15,885 bases of DNA from JAGQTE01 sp964648005 (GCA_964648005.1 CAZYKR010000078.1:1-15885); one strand, 5' to 3'; shown: positions 5,392-13,607, counted from the stretch's first letter. Translations and numbers: made by a program. The notes: a model not told the origin generated them from the sequence alone.

Positions 5392-7182
5392 TCAGTCGGC
5401 GAGGCGCTTCTGCAGCGCGGCGAGCTCGTCGGCCAGCTCGGCCGGCAGATGCGTCCCGAAGGTGTCGTAGTGCGCTTCGATCTGCGGGATCTCCTGGCGC
5501 CATGCCTCGTTGTCGACGGCCAGGACCTGTGCCATGGCGGCGTCGTCGAGGTCCAGACCCGACCGATCGATGGCGTCGAGGGTCGGGACGTGCCCGATGG
5601 CGGTCTCGCTCGCCGGTGCGGCGTCGTCGAGACGTTCGATGACCCACTTGAGCACCCGGCTGTTGTCGCCGAAGCCCGGCCACATGAAGTCGCCGTCCTC
5701 GTCCTTGCGGAACCAGTTGACCCAGAACAGCTTGGGCAGCTTGTCGGCCTCGGCTCCGGCGCCGACCTCGAGCCAGTGCCCGAAGTAGTCGCCCATGTTG
5801 TAGCCGCAGAAGGGGAGCATGGCGAAGGGATCGAAGCGCAGCTCGCCGACCGTGCCGGCGGCCGCCGCCGTCTTCTCGGACGACATGATCGAACCGAGGA
5901 ACACCCCGTGCTGCCAGTTGAACGCCTCGGTCACCAGCGGGACGTTGGTGGCGCGCCGGCCGCCGAAGAGGATGGCCGAGATGGGCACGCCGCTCGGGCT
6001 CTCCCAGTCGTCGGCGATCGACGGGCACTGCGCCGCCGGTGCGGTGAACCGGGCGTTGGGATGGGCGGCGGGCGTGTCCGACGCCGGGGTCCAGTCGTTG
6101 CCCTTCCAGTCGACCAGGTGCGCAGGCGCCTCCTCGCTGAGCCCCTCCCACCAGATGTCGCCGTCGTCGGTGAGGGCGCAGTTGGTGAAGATCGAGTTGG
6201 CGTCGAGCGTGTGCAGCGCGTTCTTGTTCGTGTGCTCGGAGGTGCCCGGCGCGACACCGAAGAAGCCGGCCTCGGGGTTGATCGCCCACAGCCGGCCGTC
6301 CTCGCCGAACTTCATCCAGGCGATGTCGTCGCCGACGGTCTCGATCTTCCACCCGGGCAGGGTGGGGATCATCATCGCCATGTTGGTCTTGCCGCAGGCG
6401 GACGGGAACGCCGCTGCCACGTAGCGCTTCTCGCCGCCCGGGGGCGTCACGCCGAGGATCAGCATGTGCTCGGCCAGCCAACCGCCGTCTCGGGCCATCG
6501 TCGAGGCGATGCGCAGCGCGAAGCACTTCTTGCCGAGCAGCGCATTGCCGCCGTAGCCCGAGCCGTAGGACCAGATCTCGCGCGACTCGGGGAAGTGGAC
6601 GATGTACTTGTTCTCGGCATCGCACGGCCAGGCGACGTCCGCCGCGCCGTCGGCCAGCGGCATGCCGACCGAGTGGACGCACGGCACGAACTCGCCGTCG
6701 CCGAGCACGTCGAGCGCCGGCTGACCCATGCGGGTCATGATCCGCATGTTGACGGCCACGTAGGGCGAGTCGGACAGCTGGACGCCGATGTGGGCGATGG
6801 GCGATCCGAGCGGGCCCATCGAGAACGGCACGACATACATGGTGCGCCCGGCCATGGCGCCGCGGTAGAGCTCGAGGAGCTCGGCCTTCATCTCGGCCGG
6901 AGCGCGCCAGTTGTTGGTCGGTCCGGCGTCGGCCTCGTTCTCGGAGCAGATGAAGGTGCGGTCCTCGACGCGGGCCACATCGCCGGGGTCGGAGAGAGCG
7001 AGGAAGCTGTTGGGGCGGACGTCGTCGTTCAGGCGACGGAACGTCCCGCCCTCGACCAGCTGCTCGCACAGCTGTGCGTACTCCTCCTCGGAGCCGTCGC
7101 ACCAATGGACGTCGGCGGGCTGGAGCACCTCCGCCCACTCGTCCACCCACGCGAGGAGCTTGGTGTTCGTCGTCGCTGCCAT
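5392..7182 (-). CDS. pckG: Phosphoenolpyruvate carboxykinase (GTP)
   Basis: This enzyme interconverts oxaloacetate plus GTP and phosphoenolpyruvate plus GDP and CO2, the entry step of gluconeogenesis. The 596 residues are the usual length of the GTP-dependent class. Visible motifs are the substrate-binding region around R71/R75 (VARVEDRTF), the NNWRAP region at about 90, YGGNALLGKKC with K218/K219, the nucleotide P-loop with the hyper-reactive Cys (FPSACGKTNMAMM, C263, K265, T266), the metal-binding DD at 285-286 (TVGDDIAWM), and the C-terminal guanine-site region with NWFRKD and WPGFGDNSRVL. ATG 7182 is preceded by GGAGG at four bases; a longer frame upstream (to 7272) adds only non-conserved residues. 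The upstream region contains a dyad and a direct repeat and looks regulated. A strong hairpin follows the stop. Confidence 0.97.
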   Translation of the reverse strand: MAATTNTKLLAWVDEWAEVLQPADVHWCDGSEEEYAQLCEQLVEGGTFRRLNDDVRPNSFLALSDPGDVARVEDRTFICSENEADAGPTNNWRAPAEMKAELLELYRGAMAGRTMYVVPFSMGPLGSPIAHIGVQLSDSPYVAVNMRIMTRMGQPALDVLGDGEFVPCVHSVGMPLADGAADVAWPCDAENKYIVHFPESREIWSYGSGYGGNALLGKKCFALRIASTMARDGGWLAEHMLILGVTPPGGEKRYVAAAFPSACGKTNMAMMIPTLPGWKIETVGDDIAWMKFGEDGRLWAINPEAGFFGVAPGTSEHTNKNALHTLDANSIFTNCALTDDGDIWWEGLSEEAPAHLVDWKGNDWTPASDTPAAHPNARFTAPAAQCPSIADDWESPSGVPISAILFGGRRATNVPLVTEAFNWQHGVFLGSIMSSEKTAAAAGTVGELRFDPFAMLPFCGYNMGDYFGHWLEVGAGAEADKLPKLFWVNWFRKDEDGDFMWPGFGDNSRVLKWVIERLDDAAPASETAIGHVPTLDAIDRSGLDLDDAAMAQVLAVDNEAWRQEIPQIEAHYDTFGTHLPAELADELAALQKRLAD

Positions 7183-7219
7183 CTGACCTCCGACCCCATC
7201 GTCGAATCGTGTGTGCAAC

Positions 7220-7259
7220 GTCGGGCCGCGCCCGACCGTGGGGTCATGGTACCGACCGT
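7220..7259 (-). promoter_or_regulatory. Putative promoter and operator region of pckG
   Basis: Reading leftwards: a direct repeat ACGGTCGG (7259-7252 and 7239-7232; 20-base period) flanks TACCAT (7251-7246), a plausible -10 box. Immediately after the inferred start is a perfect 7-bp dyad, GTCGGGC (7220-7226) and GCCCGAC (7230-7236), around three bases. The resulting leader would be about 55 bases with a GGAGG ribosome site. A regulator binding site is inferred from the repeats, not recognised. Confidence 0.35.
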
Positions 7260-7342
7260 TGCTGCGCGCCATGAACTCGGAGCGGACGGGAGGTGGCGCG
7301 CCGATGGACGGCGACCGGCGACGGTCCCGCTGTGCCGCTCGC

Positions 7343-7576
7343 TCAGCCGGCGCCGAGGTCGCCCGTGGGCGTGTGCATGTCCACCTCGGAGCCGAGGCGC
7401 AACCCGGTCGCCTGGTTGCCGGCGACGTCGAACACGACGCGTTGGCCGGGGCGCAGCATGCGGAAGATCGAGCCCTCGAGGGCGTCTGGCGCCAGCTCGT
7501 ACTCGGCGAGGTCGGTGTCGGCGACGAGCGAGCCGGTGCCGGTGATCGGGTCGAACGCCTTGATCACACCCTGCAT
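7343..7576 (-). CDS. Cold-shock-domain-like small protein with degenerate RNA-binding motifs
   Basis: A 77-residue protein resembling the CspA OB fold: strand MQGVIKAFDPITGTGSLV corresponds to the family start 'GxVKWFNxxKGFGFI', followed by a turn, helix-loop 'ALEGSIFRMLRPGQRVVFDV' (compare 'LxEGQxVxFxV') and a last strand ATGLRLGSEVDM. The RNP1 and RNP2 aromatics that bind nucleic acid in true cold-shock proteins are replaced (GTGSLV and YELAPD), so RNA binding in the usual way is doubtful. The start ATG at 7576 has GAGG eight bases upstream, overlapping the rpmB stop region. It is 10 bases downstream of rpmB and so is probably cotranscribed with it. Confidence 0.72.
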   Translation of the reverse strand: MQGVIKAFDPITGTGSLVADTDLAEYELAPDALEGSIFRMLRPGQRVVFDVAGNQATGLRLGSEVDMHTPTGDLGAG

Positions 7577-7586
7577 CGTCGCAACC

Positions 7587-7781
7587 TCAGCGGGCGGCTT
7601 TGGTGATCTTGCCGGCCTTGATGCAGCTGGTGCAGACGTCGACGCGTCGTGTCCGGCCGTCCACGATGGCGCGCACCCGCTGGATGTTCGGGTTCCACCG
7701 CCGCTTGGTGCGACGGTGCGAGTGGCTGACCTTCATGCCGAACGACGGCTTCTTGCCGCAGATCTCGCAGGTGGATGCCAT
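7587..7781 (-). CDS. rpmB: 50S ribosomal protein L28 (bL28), zinc-binding form
   Basis: The 64-residue protein MASTCEICGKKPSFGMKVSHSHRRTKRRWNPNIQ... is a canonical bL28. It is the C+ form: Cys pairs C5/C8 and C50/C53 make a zinc ribbon, so this is the zinc-requiring paralogue type rather than the zinc-independent type expressed when zinc is scarce. AGGAGAAGG lies upstream of the ATG. It is divergent from the DAK2/recG genes, the same neighbourhood I recall in other actinobacteria, and is followed after 10 bases by the cold-shock-like gene. Confidence 0.97.
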   Translation of the reverse strand: MASTCEICGKKPSFGMKVSHSHRRTKRRWNPNIQRVRAIVDGRTRRVDVCTSCIKAGKITKAAR

Positions 7782-7840
7782 GGCGGTTGGACCTTCTCCT
7801 CGCGGGTGCCCGGACCTCGTGGTGTCGGGACAGCCGGGAG

Positions 7841-7870
7841 AGGGTAGCAGGAGGTCTCGGCGGTCCCCAA
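7841..7870 (-). promoter_or_regulatory. Candidate promoter for rpmB
   Basis: On the minus strand TTGGGG (7870-7865) and TACCCT (7846-7841) are separated by 18 bases, a passable vegetative promoter. It lies about 60 bases upstream of the rpmB ATG. Confidence 0.35.
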
Positions 7871-7908
7871 TCGACGGCGCGATCGGTGGCCCGGGCGCAG
7901 CGGTCGCC

Positions 7909-7914
7909 TACGAT
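7909..7914 (+). promoter_or_regulatory. Candidate -10 box for the DAK2/recG transcript
   Basis: TACGAT is a good TAnnnT-type -10, 45 bases before the ATG at 7960. No clear -35 is visible 17-18 bases upstream. Confidence 0.35.
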
Positions 7915-7959
7915 CCGCCCTCAGGCCGGGACCGGCCGGATCGGAGGCACGACGCTCGG

Positions 7960-9627
7960 ATGGCGGTGGCAGAAGCGCTGACGGTGCACCAGCTGCGCGA
8001 GGTCATGGTGACCTTCGCCCAGCTCCTGGAGCAGCACAAGGCGGTCATCAACGCGCTCAACGTGTATCCCGTGCCCGACGGCGACACGGGGACGAACATG
8101 ACGCTCACCGTCACCTCGGTCGTGGCCGAGCTCGACGGCGTGGCCGATGCCGACGACGTCGCGGCCGTCTGCAAGGCGATCAGCCACGGGTCGTTGATGG
8201 GAGCCCGGGGCAACTCCGGCGTGATCCTGTCGCAGATCCTGCGCGGGATCGCCGAGGAGGTACGTGACGCCGGGGTGACGACCATCGGTCCCGAGGTGCT
8301 CGCGGCGGCCCTGGCCCGCGCCTCGGACGGCGCCTACGGCGCGGTGCTCAAGCCGGTCGAAGGCACGATCCTCACCGTCGTGCGCGAGGCATCGGAGGGG
8401 GCGACGGCGGCCGCCGCCGGCGGGGCCACCCTCGTCGGCGTACTGGAGGCAGCGCGCGCCGCCGGCGGTGCTGCGCTGGCCCGCACGCCCGATCTCTTGC
8501 CGGTGCTGGCCGAGGCGGGCGTGGTCGACGCCGGCGGCACGGGGCTGCTGCTCCTGCTCGATGCCGCGTTGGGCGTCGCCGATGGCCGGCCCCTGCCCGA
8601 CCCGCCCGCCGTGGCGTCGGTGGCGGCCGTGGAGCACGGCGCGCACCACGACCACGACCACGACGGTGACGGGTTGGCCGACCTGCGGTACGAGGTCATG
8701 TTCTTCCTGGAGGCGCCGGACGAGACCATCGCCGCCTTCAAGGACGTGTGGGCGGGCATCGGCGACTCGATCGTCGTCGTCGGCGGTGACGGCCTGTGGA
8801 ACTGCCACATCCACACCGACGACATCGGCGCGTCGATCGAGGCCGCCATCGACTGCGGCCGTCCGCGCGACATCCGCGTGACCGACCTGATGGAGCAGGT
8901 CGAGGAGGAGCGCTGGGTACGGGAGGCCGCGGGCGAGCACGACGACCGCCCGGCCAACGCCGACGAGCCGGTCGGCTGCGCCGTGGTCGCGGTCGCCACG
9001 GGCGCCGGGGTCAGTCGCATCTTCCACTCCCTCGGCGTGCAGCGCATGGTGCGCGGCGGGCAGACGATGAACCCGTCGACGGCCGAGCTGCTCGAGGCGG
9101 TCGAGAGCGCGCCGGCCGACGATGTCGTGCTGTTGCCGAACAACAAGAACATCATCCCGGTCGCCGAGCAGGTGGATGCGCAGACGGCCAAGACGGTGCG
9201 CGTCGTGCCGACCACGGGCATCGCCGAGGCGTTCGCCAGCCTGTTGAGCTACGACCCCGAAGCGACGGCGGACGACAACGCCGCTGCGATGGCGGAGGCC
9301 GCCGACGCCGTGGTCGCCGGTGAGGTCACCCAGGCGGTGCGCGACTCCACGTGCGAGCTCGGCCCCATCGCCACCGGCGATTGGCTCGGCATCGGGCGTG
9401 ACGGGATCAAGGCCGTCACCGGTGCGCTCGACGAGACGTGCGTGCGCCTGCTGGACGCCCTCGTCGCCGACGACCACGAGCTGGTGACGATCATCGAGGG
9501 CGACGGTGCGTCGGACGCCGTCACCCGCCACTGCACGGTGTGGCTCGCCGAGCATCGCCCCGATGTGGGGACCGAGGTGCACCACGGCGGCCAGCCGCTG
9601 TACCCGTACCTGTTCGGCATCGAGTAG
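7960..9627 (+). CDS. DAK2/DhaL-domain kinase, FakA-like
   Basis: A 555-residue protein. The N-terminal DhaL-type nucleotide-binding domain (about 1-210) has the metal and ADP site NVYPVPDGDTGTNM (D40, D42) and SHGSLMGARGNSGVILSQ. A central part begins after a His/Asp-rich linker (residues 225-238, EHGAHHDHDHDGDG) with LRYEVMFFLEA and a conserved WNCHIHTDD segment. The C-terminal domain (about 340-555) carries CAVVAVATGAGVSRIFHSLGV, NPSTAELLEAVE and LLPNNKNIIPVAEQ, as in FakA/YloV proteins. FakA phosphorylates fatty acids held by a DegV-family FakB partner; no FakB gene is in this window. The ATG at 7960 has GGAGG rather far upstream (13 bases) but fits the conserved N-terminus. recG follows after six bases, so they form an operon. 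Confidence 0.9.
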   Translation: MAVAEALTVHQLREVMVTFAQLLEQHKAVINALNVYPVPDGDTGTNMTLTVTSVVAELDGVADADDVAAVCKAISHGSLMGARGNSGVILSQILRGIAEEVRDAGVTTIGPEVLAAALARASDGAYGAVLKPVEGTILTVVREASEGATAAAAGGATLVGVLEAARAAGGAALARTPDLLPVLAEAGVVDAGGTGLLLLLDAALGVADGRPLPDPPAVASVAAVEHGAHHDHDHDGDGLADLRYEVMFFLEAPDETIAAFKDVWAGIGDSIVVVGGDGLWNCHIHTDDIGASIEAAIDCGRPRDIRVTDLMEQVEEERWVREAAGEHDDRPANADEPVGCAVVAVATGAGVSRIFHSLGVQRMVRGGQTMNPSTAELLEAVESAPADDVVLLPNNKNIIPVAEQVDAQTAKTVRVVPTTGIAEAFASLLSYDPEATADDNAAAMAEAADAVVAGEVTQAVRDSTCELGPIATGDWLGIGRDGIKAVTGALDETCVRLLDALVADDHELVTIIEGDGASDAVTRHCTVWLAEHRPDVGTEVHHGGQPLYPYLFGIE

Positions 9628-9633
9628 TCGCTC

Positions 9634-11823
9634 GTGGCCCGCCGCCTCCCCCAGCTGGCGCAGGTACCGGTCGGCGACCTGCGCGGGGTCGGACCGAAGA
9701 CGGAGACCGCGCTGGCGGCCGTCGGCGTCGCCAGTGTGCTCGACCTGTTGCTCTACTACCCCCGTCGCTACCTGGACCGCACGGCGACGGCGACGATCCG
9801 CGACCTGGCGGAGGGCGAGCAGGCGACGGTCCTCGTCGAGGTCAAGCGGGTCACGGCTCGGCGCACGCGCAACCGGCGCTCGCTGGTCCAGGTGTCCGTC
9901 GGCGACGGGACGGCCTCGATGGGCATCACGTTCTTCAACCAGCCGTGGCGTGAGCGGCAGCTGCGGCCCGGCATGCAGGCCCTGGTCTACGGCAAGCTCG
10001 AGCGCTACCAGGGCAACCGGCAGATGACCAACCCGGTGGTCGATCTCGTCGGGGACCGGACGGGCCGGATCATCCCCGTCTACCCGCAGTCCGAGAAGGC
10101 GAACCTCATGTCGTGGGACGTGGCCAAGCTCATGGACGAGGTCCTCGAGCGCGCCGGGACGTTCGCCGACCCCCTCGACGACGACGTGCGTCGACAGCTC
10201 GACCTGATCGATCGCACCGCCGCCTTCGTCGGGATCCACGCCCCCGAGTCGATGGCCGAGGCGGCGGCGGCGCGCCGGCGCCTCGTCTTCGACGAACTGT
10301 TGCGGGTCCAGCTCGAGCTGGTGCGCCGCAAGCGCGAGCTCGAGCGCACGACGACGGGCATCGAGCACGTGGTCGCCGGACTCGACGCCGGTGCGGCGGC
10401 GTCGGGCTCGCTCGTCGCCTCCTTCCTCGATCGCCTGCCCTACGAGCTGACCGGAGCGCAGCGGCGGGCGGTGCGCGAGCTGGCCGTGGACCTGGCCGGA
10501 CCGCATCCCATGCACCGCCTGCTGCAGGGTGACGTCGGTGCAGGCAAGACGGTGGTCGCCCTCATCGCCATGCTCGTCGCCGTGCAAGGCGGGCACCAGG
10601 GGGCGCTCATGGCCCCGACCGAGGTGCTCGCCGAGCAGCACCACGCCGGCATCGTCGCCCTGCTCGACGGGCTCGAGGTGCCCGACGGCGCCGAGGGATC
10701 GCTCTTTGCCGAGGCCGGCCTGCGGCGCCCGCTGCAGGCGGCGTTGCTGACCAATCGCACGGGCGCCGCCGAACGGCGCCGCATCGCTGCCGGCCTGGCC
10801 GATGGCTCGATCGACATCGTCGTCGGCACGCACGCCCTGATCCAGGACGGCGTGGCGATGGCGTCGCTCGGCCTGGTCGTCATCGACGAGCAGCACCGCT
10901 TCGGTGTCGAGCAGCGAGCCGCGCTGCGCGACAAGGGCACAGGCGACGCCGTGCCCGACGTGCTGGTCATGACGGCGACGCCGATCCCGCGCACCGCTGC
11001 CATGACGGTGTACGGCGACCTCGACGTGTCGGTGCTCGACGAGCTGCCGCCGGGCCGCACCCCGATCGTCACCAGTTGGGCCCGGGGCCCGCTCGAGGAA
11101 GAGGCGGTGTGGGCCGACGTGCGCGCCGAGGTGGCGGCCGGGCGTCAGGCCTACGTCGTCACCCCGCTCATCGAGGAGTCCGACAAGCTCCAGGTCGCCT
11201 CAGCCCAGGAGACGTTCGACCGCCTCACCGCGAGTGACGGCGAGCTGGCGGGCCTGCGGGTCGGCCTCCTGCACGGGCGGCTGGGCGCGGCGGACAAGGA
11301 GCAGACGATGGCGCTGTTCCGCAGCGGCTCGCTCGACGTCCTCGTCGCCACCACCGTCATCGAGGTCGGCGTCGACGTCCCCAACGCCACGGTGATGGTC
11401 ATCCTCGACGCCGACCGGTTCGGCATCGCCCAGCTGCACCAGCTGCGCGGCCGCGTCGGTCGGGGCGCGGCAGCGTCGCGCTGCCATCTCGTCGCCGATC
11501 CGACGACGGACGACGGCGAGTTGCGCGCCGAGGCGGAGGCGCGGCTCCAGGCGCTCGTCGACAGCACCGACGGGTTCGTGCTCGCCGAGGTCGACCTCGA
11601 CCTGCGGGGCGAGGGGACGTTGATGGGCGAGCGCCAGAAGGGACGCAACGATCTGCGCCTGGCGTCGCTGCGGCGTGATCGGGAGTGGGTGGGTAGCGCC
11701 CGGGACGTGGCGTTCGCCATCGTCGACGCCGATCCGACGCTCGAGCGGCACCCGCTGCACGCCGAGGAGTTGGCGTTGTTCCTCGGCGACGACGACGCCG
11801 GCGACTACCTGCTCAAGTCGTGA
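9634..11823 (+). CDS. recG: ATP-dependent DNA helicase RecG
   Basis: RecG remodels stalled replication forks and branched recombination intermediates. The 729-residue protein has an N-terminal wedge/OB region (helix-hairpin-like VGDLRGVGPKTETALAAVGV near the start, OB fold at about 60-150 with VSVGDGTASMGITFFNQPW). Helicase motifs follow in order: Walker A GDVGAGKT (299-306), MAPTEVLAEQHH (from 326), DEQH box (418-421), TATPIPRT, and in the second RecA domain VGVDVPNATVM and QLRGRVGRG (G606-G611). An insertion of about 20 residues (around 349-369) after motif Ia is absent from E. coli RecG as I recall it; similar inserts occur in actinobacterial homologues. The GTG start is six bases after the DAK2-gene stop. 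Its stop is three bases from the stop of the converging esterase gene. Confidence 0.96.
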   Translation: MARRLPQLAQVPVGDLRGVGPKTETALAAVGVASVLDLLLYYPRRYLDRTATATIRDLAEGEQATVLVEVKRVTARRTRNRRSLVQVSVGDGTASMGITFFNQPWRERQLRPGMQALVYGKLERYQGNRQMTNPVVDLVGDRTGRIIPVYPQSEKANLMSWDVAKLMDEVLERAGTFADPLDDDVRRQLDLIDRTAAFVGIHAPESMAEAAAARRRLVFDELLRVQLELVRRKRELERTTTGIEHVVAGLDAGAAASGSLVASFLDRLPYELTGAQRRAVRELAVDLAGPHPMHRLLQGDVGAGKTVVALIAMLVAVQGGHQGALMAPTEVLAEQHHAGIVALLDGLEVPDGAEGSLFAEAGLRRPLQAALLTNRTGAAERRRIAAGLADGSIDIVVGTHALIQDGVAMASLGLVVIDEQHRFGVEQRAALRDKGTGDAVPDVLVMTATPIPRTAAMTVYGDLDVSVLDELPPGRTPIVTSWARGPLEEEAVWADVRAEVAAGRQAYVVTPLIEESDKLQVASAQETFDRLTASDGELAGLRVGLLHGRLGAADKEQTMALFRSGSLDVLVATTVIEVGVDVPNATVMVILDADRFGIAQLHQLRGRVGRGAAASRCHLVADPTTDDGELRAEAEARLQALVDSTDGFVLAEVDLDLRGEGTLMGERQKGRNDLRLASLRRDREWVGSARDVAFAIVDADPTLERHPLHAEELALFLGDDDAGDYLLKS

Positions 11824-11826
11824 CGC

Positions 11827-12789
11827 TCACCGGGTGTGCGCGTCGAAGAAGTCCAGCATCAGGTCCGAGGCGTCCACCGTGCGTGTCACGGGCCCGAGCG
11901 CGGGCACGTCGAACGCCGCGCCCGGCCACGTGTGGCCGCCACCGATGACGGCGTAGAGGTGCACGTCGCCCTGCATGGCGCACGACCGGTACAGGACTCG
12001 GGTGACGTCGGGCGACAAGAAGGTGGGGATCGGCCCGTCCTGGCACAGGTTGCGGTCCAGTGCGATCTCGCGCACCACGTCCTCGACGCCGCGCACCGGG
12101 TAGGTCCCGAGCGCCAGCCCGGCCTGGTACGGGACGATGTGGTCCGCGGTGCCGTGGAACGCGATCAGCGGCATCGGACGCTGGTCGGTGCAGGTCGGGT
12201 AGATGTTCGGCCCGGCCACCATGCCGATGGCGGCGAAGACGTCGCGGCGGTGGCATCCCAGGCCTCCGGTCATCGACGCGCCGTTCGAGAGCCCGGCCGC
12301 GTAGATGCGGCGCAGATCGATGCAGGCGCGCCCACCGATCCACTCGAGCACGGCGTCGACGAGGTGCAGGTCGACCGGTGACGGCGGGATCGCCCAGATC
12401 GGGCCGTTGGCGGTGGGTGTGATGGTGACGTAGCCGCGGGTCTGGCCCTTGGTGGCGAGACGTGAGTACAAGAACTGCTGCGTCCCGTTCGACCCCGAGC
12501 CGTGGAAGTCCAGCACCAGGGGCCGGGCGCCGTCGCCGGTGCCGACGTCGGGGATCGTGAGCAGGAACGTGCGCACGATCCCGTCGACCTCGATCGTCTC
12601 TGTCGTCGTGCCCGGGCCGCGTGCCGGGGCGCCGTTGGTGCAGCCGCGCGAGGTGCGCACGGGCACCGTCGGCGGCGGCGTGCGTCCGTCGTCGAGGTCG
12701 AGAGGGACGCCGAGCGGCGACGTGCAGCCGGCGGCCAGGAGCAGGCCGACCAGCGCGGCGATCAGGGCCGAGGCTCGCCGACGGATCAC
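11827..12789 (-). CDS. Secreted alpha/beta-hydrolase lipoprotein, PHB depolymerase/feruloyl esterase type
   Basis: A 320-residue lipoprotein from GTG 12789, with GGAGG six bases upstream. The signal peptide (MIRRRASALIAALVGLLLAAGC) ends in lipobox A-A-G-C with Cys22. After a Pro/Thr-rich tether the catalytic domain resembles the LpqC/polyhydroxybutyrate depolymerase esterases: oxyanion region LVLDFHGSGSNG (H96), nucleophile elbow G-L-S-N-G with S168, acid D216 in FHGTADHIVPY, and H286 in GGGHTWPG. Several Cys pairs (C50, C156, C179, C200, C249, C270) could form disulfides outside the membrane. It would hydrolyse ester substrates at the cell surface; the true substrate is unknown. Its GTGA start overlaps the stop of the zinc-ribbon gene by four bases. 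Confidence 0.88.
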   Translation of the reverse strand: MIRRRASALIAALVGLLLAAGCTSPLGVPLDLDDGRTPPPTVPVRTSRGCTNGAPARGPGTTTETIEVDGIVRTFLLTIPDVGTGDGARPLVLDFHGSGSNGTQQFLYSRLATKGQTRGYVTITPTANGPIWAIPPSPVDLHLVDAVLEWIGGRACIDLRRIYAAGLSNGASMTGGLGCHRRDVFAAIGMVAGPNIYPTCTDQRPMPLIAFHGTADHIVPYQAGLALGTYPVRGVEDVVREIALDRNLCQDGPIPTFLSPDVTRVLYRSCAMQGDVHLYAVIGGGHTWPGAAFDVPALGPVTRTVDASDLMLDFFDAHTR

Positions 12790-13010
12790 CAGCCACCTCC
12801 GCTGGGAAGGTCGCCGCGGCCGGCGTCGCCATCCACGTCCTCGTCGGCGAGCTCCATGTCGAAGCGCTCGAGGCAATCTGCGCAGCGGTACGCCACGATG
12901 TCGCCCGGCCCCCACGGTTCGTACCCCTCGCTGGGAGGGTGGGACAGCAGGTGGGCCGTCCCACCGCACTCCACGCACACGATCTCGGCAGGGACGGTCA
13001 CGTACGGCAT
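12786..13010 (-). CDS. Small zinc-ribbon protein, unknown function
   Basis: A 74-residue cytosolic protein with two CxxC pairs, C12-V-E-C15 and C43-A-D-C46, separated by a Pro/Gly-rich stretch (HPPSEGYEPWGPGDIVAYR), a typical zinc ribbon. The C-terminus is acidic and then Gly-rich. No signal peptide or transmembrane segment. I do not recognise a named family. A weak AAGG site lies five bases before the ATG. It is upstream of and translationally coupled to the esterase lipoprotein, and its start faces that of rsmD across only 11 bases. In an RNA/ribosome gene neighbourhood a role in nucleic-acid binding is possible but not shown. Confidence 0.7.
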   Translation of the reverse strand: MPYVTVPAEIVCVECGGTAHLLSHPPSEGYEPWGPGDIVAYRCADCLERFDMELADEDVDGDAGRGDLPSGGGW

Positions 13011-13021
13011 GATGCCTTGTC

Positions 13022-13579
13022 GTGCGCGTCGTTGCAGGGAGCCGTCGAGGACGTCGCCTCGCCGCGCCATCCGGCGAGAGCACCAGGCCGACGTCGGACC
13101 GGGTGCGCGAGGCCGTCCACAACGCGCTCGACGCCCGTGGGCTGCTCGTCGGGGCGCGGGTGCTCGACCTGTTCGCCGGATCGGGGGCGATGGGCATCGA
13201 GGCGTTGTCTCGCGGGGCGTCGACCTGCACCTTCGTCGACCACGCCGGTCCGGCCGTTGCGGCCATCCGCGCCAACCTGGCGGCCCTGGAGCTCGCCGAC
13301 CGGGCCGTCGTCGTGCGTGCCGCCGTCGAGACCTACCTCGGCGGGCTCGACCCCGCCGGCGCCCCCGTCGACGTGGCCTTCGTCGACCCGCCGTACGCCT
13401 TCGACGACTGGGATGCGTTGCTACGCGTCCTCCCGGCGACGGTGGCGGTGCTCGAGAGCGACCGCGAGCTGGTGCTCCCGGCACCGTGGAGAGCCGACCG
13501 CTGCAAGCGCTACGGGGGTACCGTGGTGCAGATCGCCGCCAAGGAGTTGCCCGCCGATCTGCCGACGGGCGAGGCTTGA
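13022..13579 (+). CDS. rsmD: 16S rRNA (guanine966-N2)-methyltransferase RsmD
   Basis: RsmD methylates G966 of 16S rRNA using S-adenosylmethionine. The 185 residues carry the family start MRVVAGSRRGRRL..P......RPTSDRVREAVHN, the SAM motif VLDLFAGSGAMGIEALSRGA (D49, G53, G55), the acidic residue D73 in FVDHAG, and the catalytic D122-P-P-Y125 motif. The GTG at 13022 is fixed by the conserved N-terminus. There is no ribosome-binding site and just 11 bases to the divergent zinc-ribbon start; CATGAT at 13008-13013 could serve as a -10 for a leaderless transcript. coaD follows after 28 bases, the usual partner. Confidence 0.95.
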   Translation: MRVVAGSRRGRRLAAPSGESTRPTSDRVREAVHNALDARGLLVGARVLDLFAGSGAMGIEALSRGASTCTFVDHAGPAVAAIRANLAALELADRAVVVRAAVETYLGGLDPAGAPVDVAFVDPPYAFDDWDALLRVLPATVAVLESDRELVLPAPWRADRCKRYGGTVVQIAAKELPADLPTGEA

Positions 13580-13607
13580 CATCCCCCCTCGGAGCAACGG
13601 AGCAGTC

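Noticed and set aside
5182..7150. Open frame joining the region opposite or out of phase with pckG to hsp20, as if a large fusion
   Set aside because: The part before hsp20 is out-of-frame pckG sequence; hsp20 has its own ribosome-binding site, operator and conserved N-terminus.
7921..10896. A very long open frame (about 990 codons) on the minus strand opposite the DAK2 gene and recG
   Set aside because: Its product is low-complexity Arg/Gly/His/Val sequence, typical of the frame opposite GC-rich codons; both genes on the plus strand have clear families and motifs.
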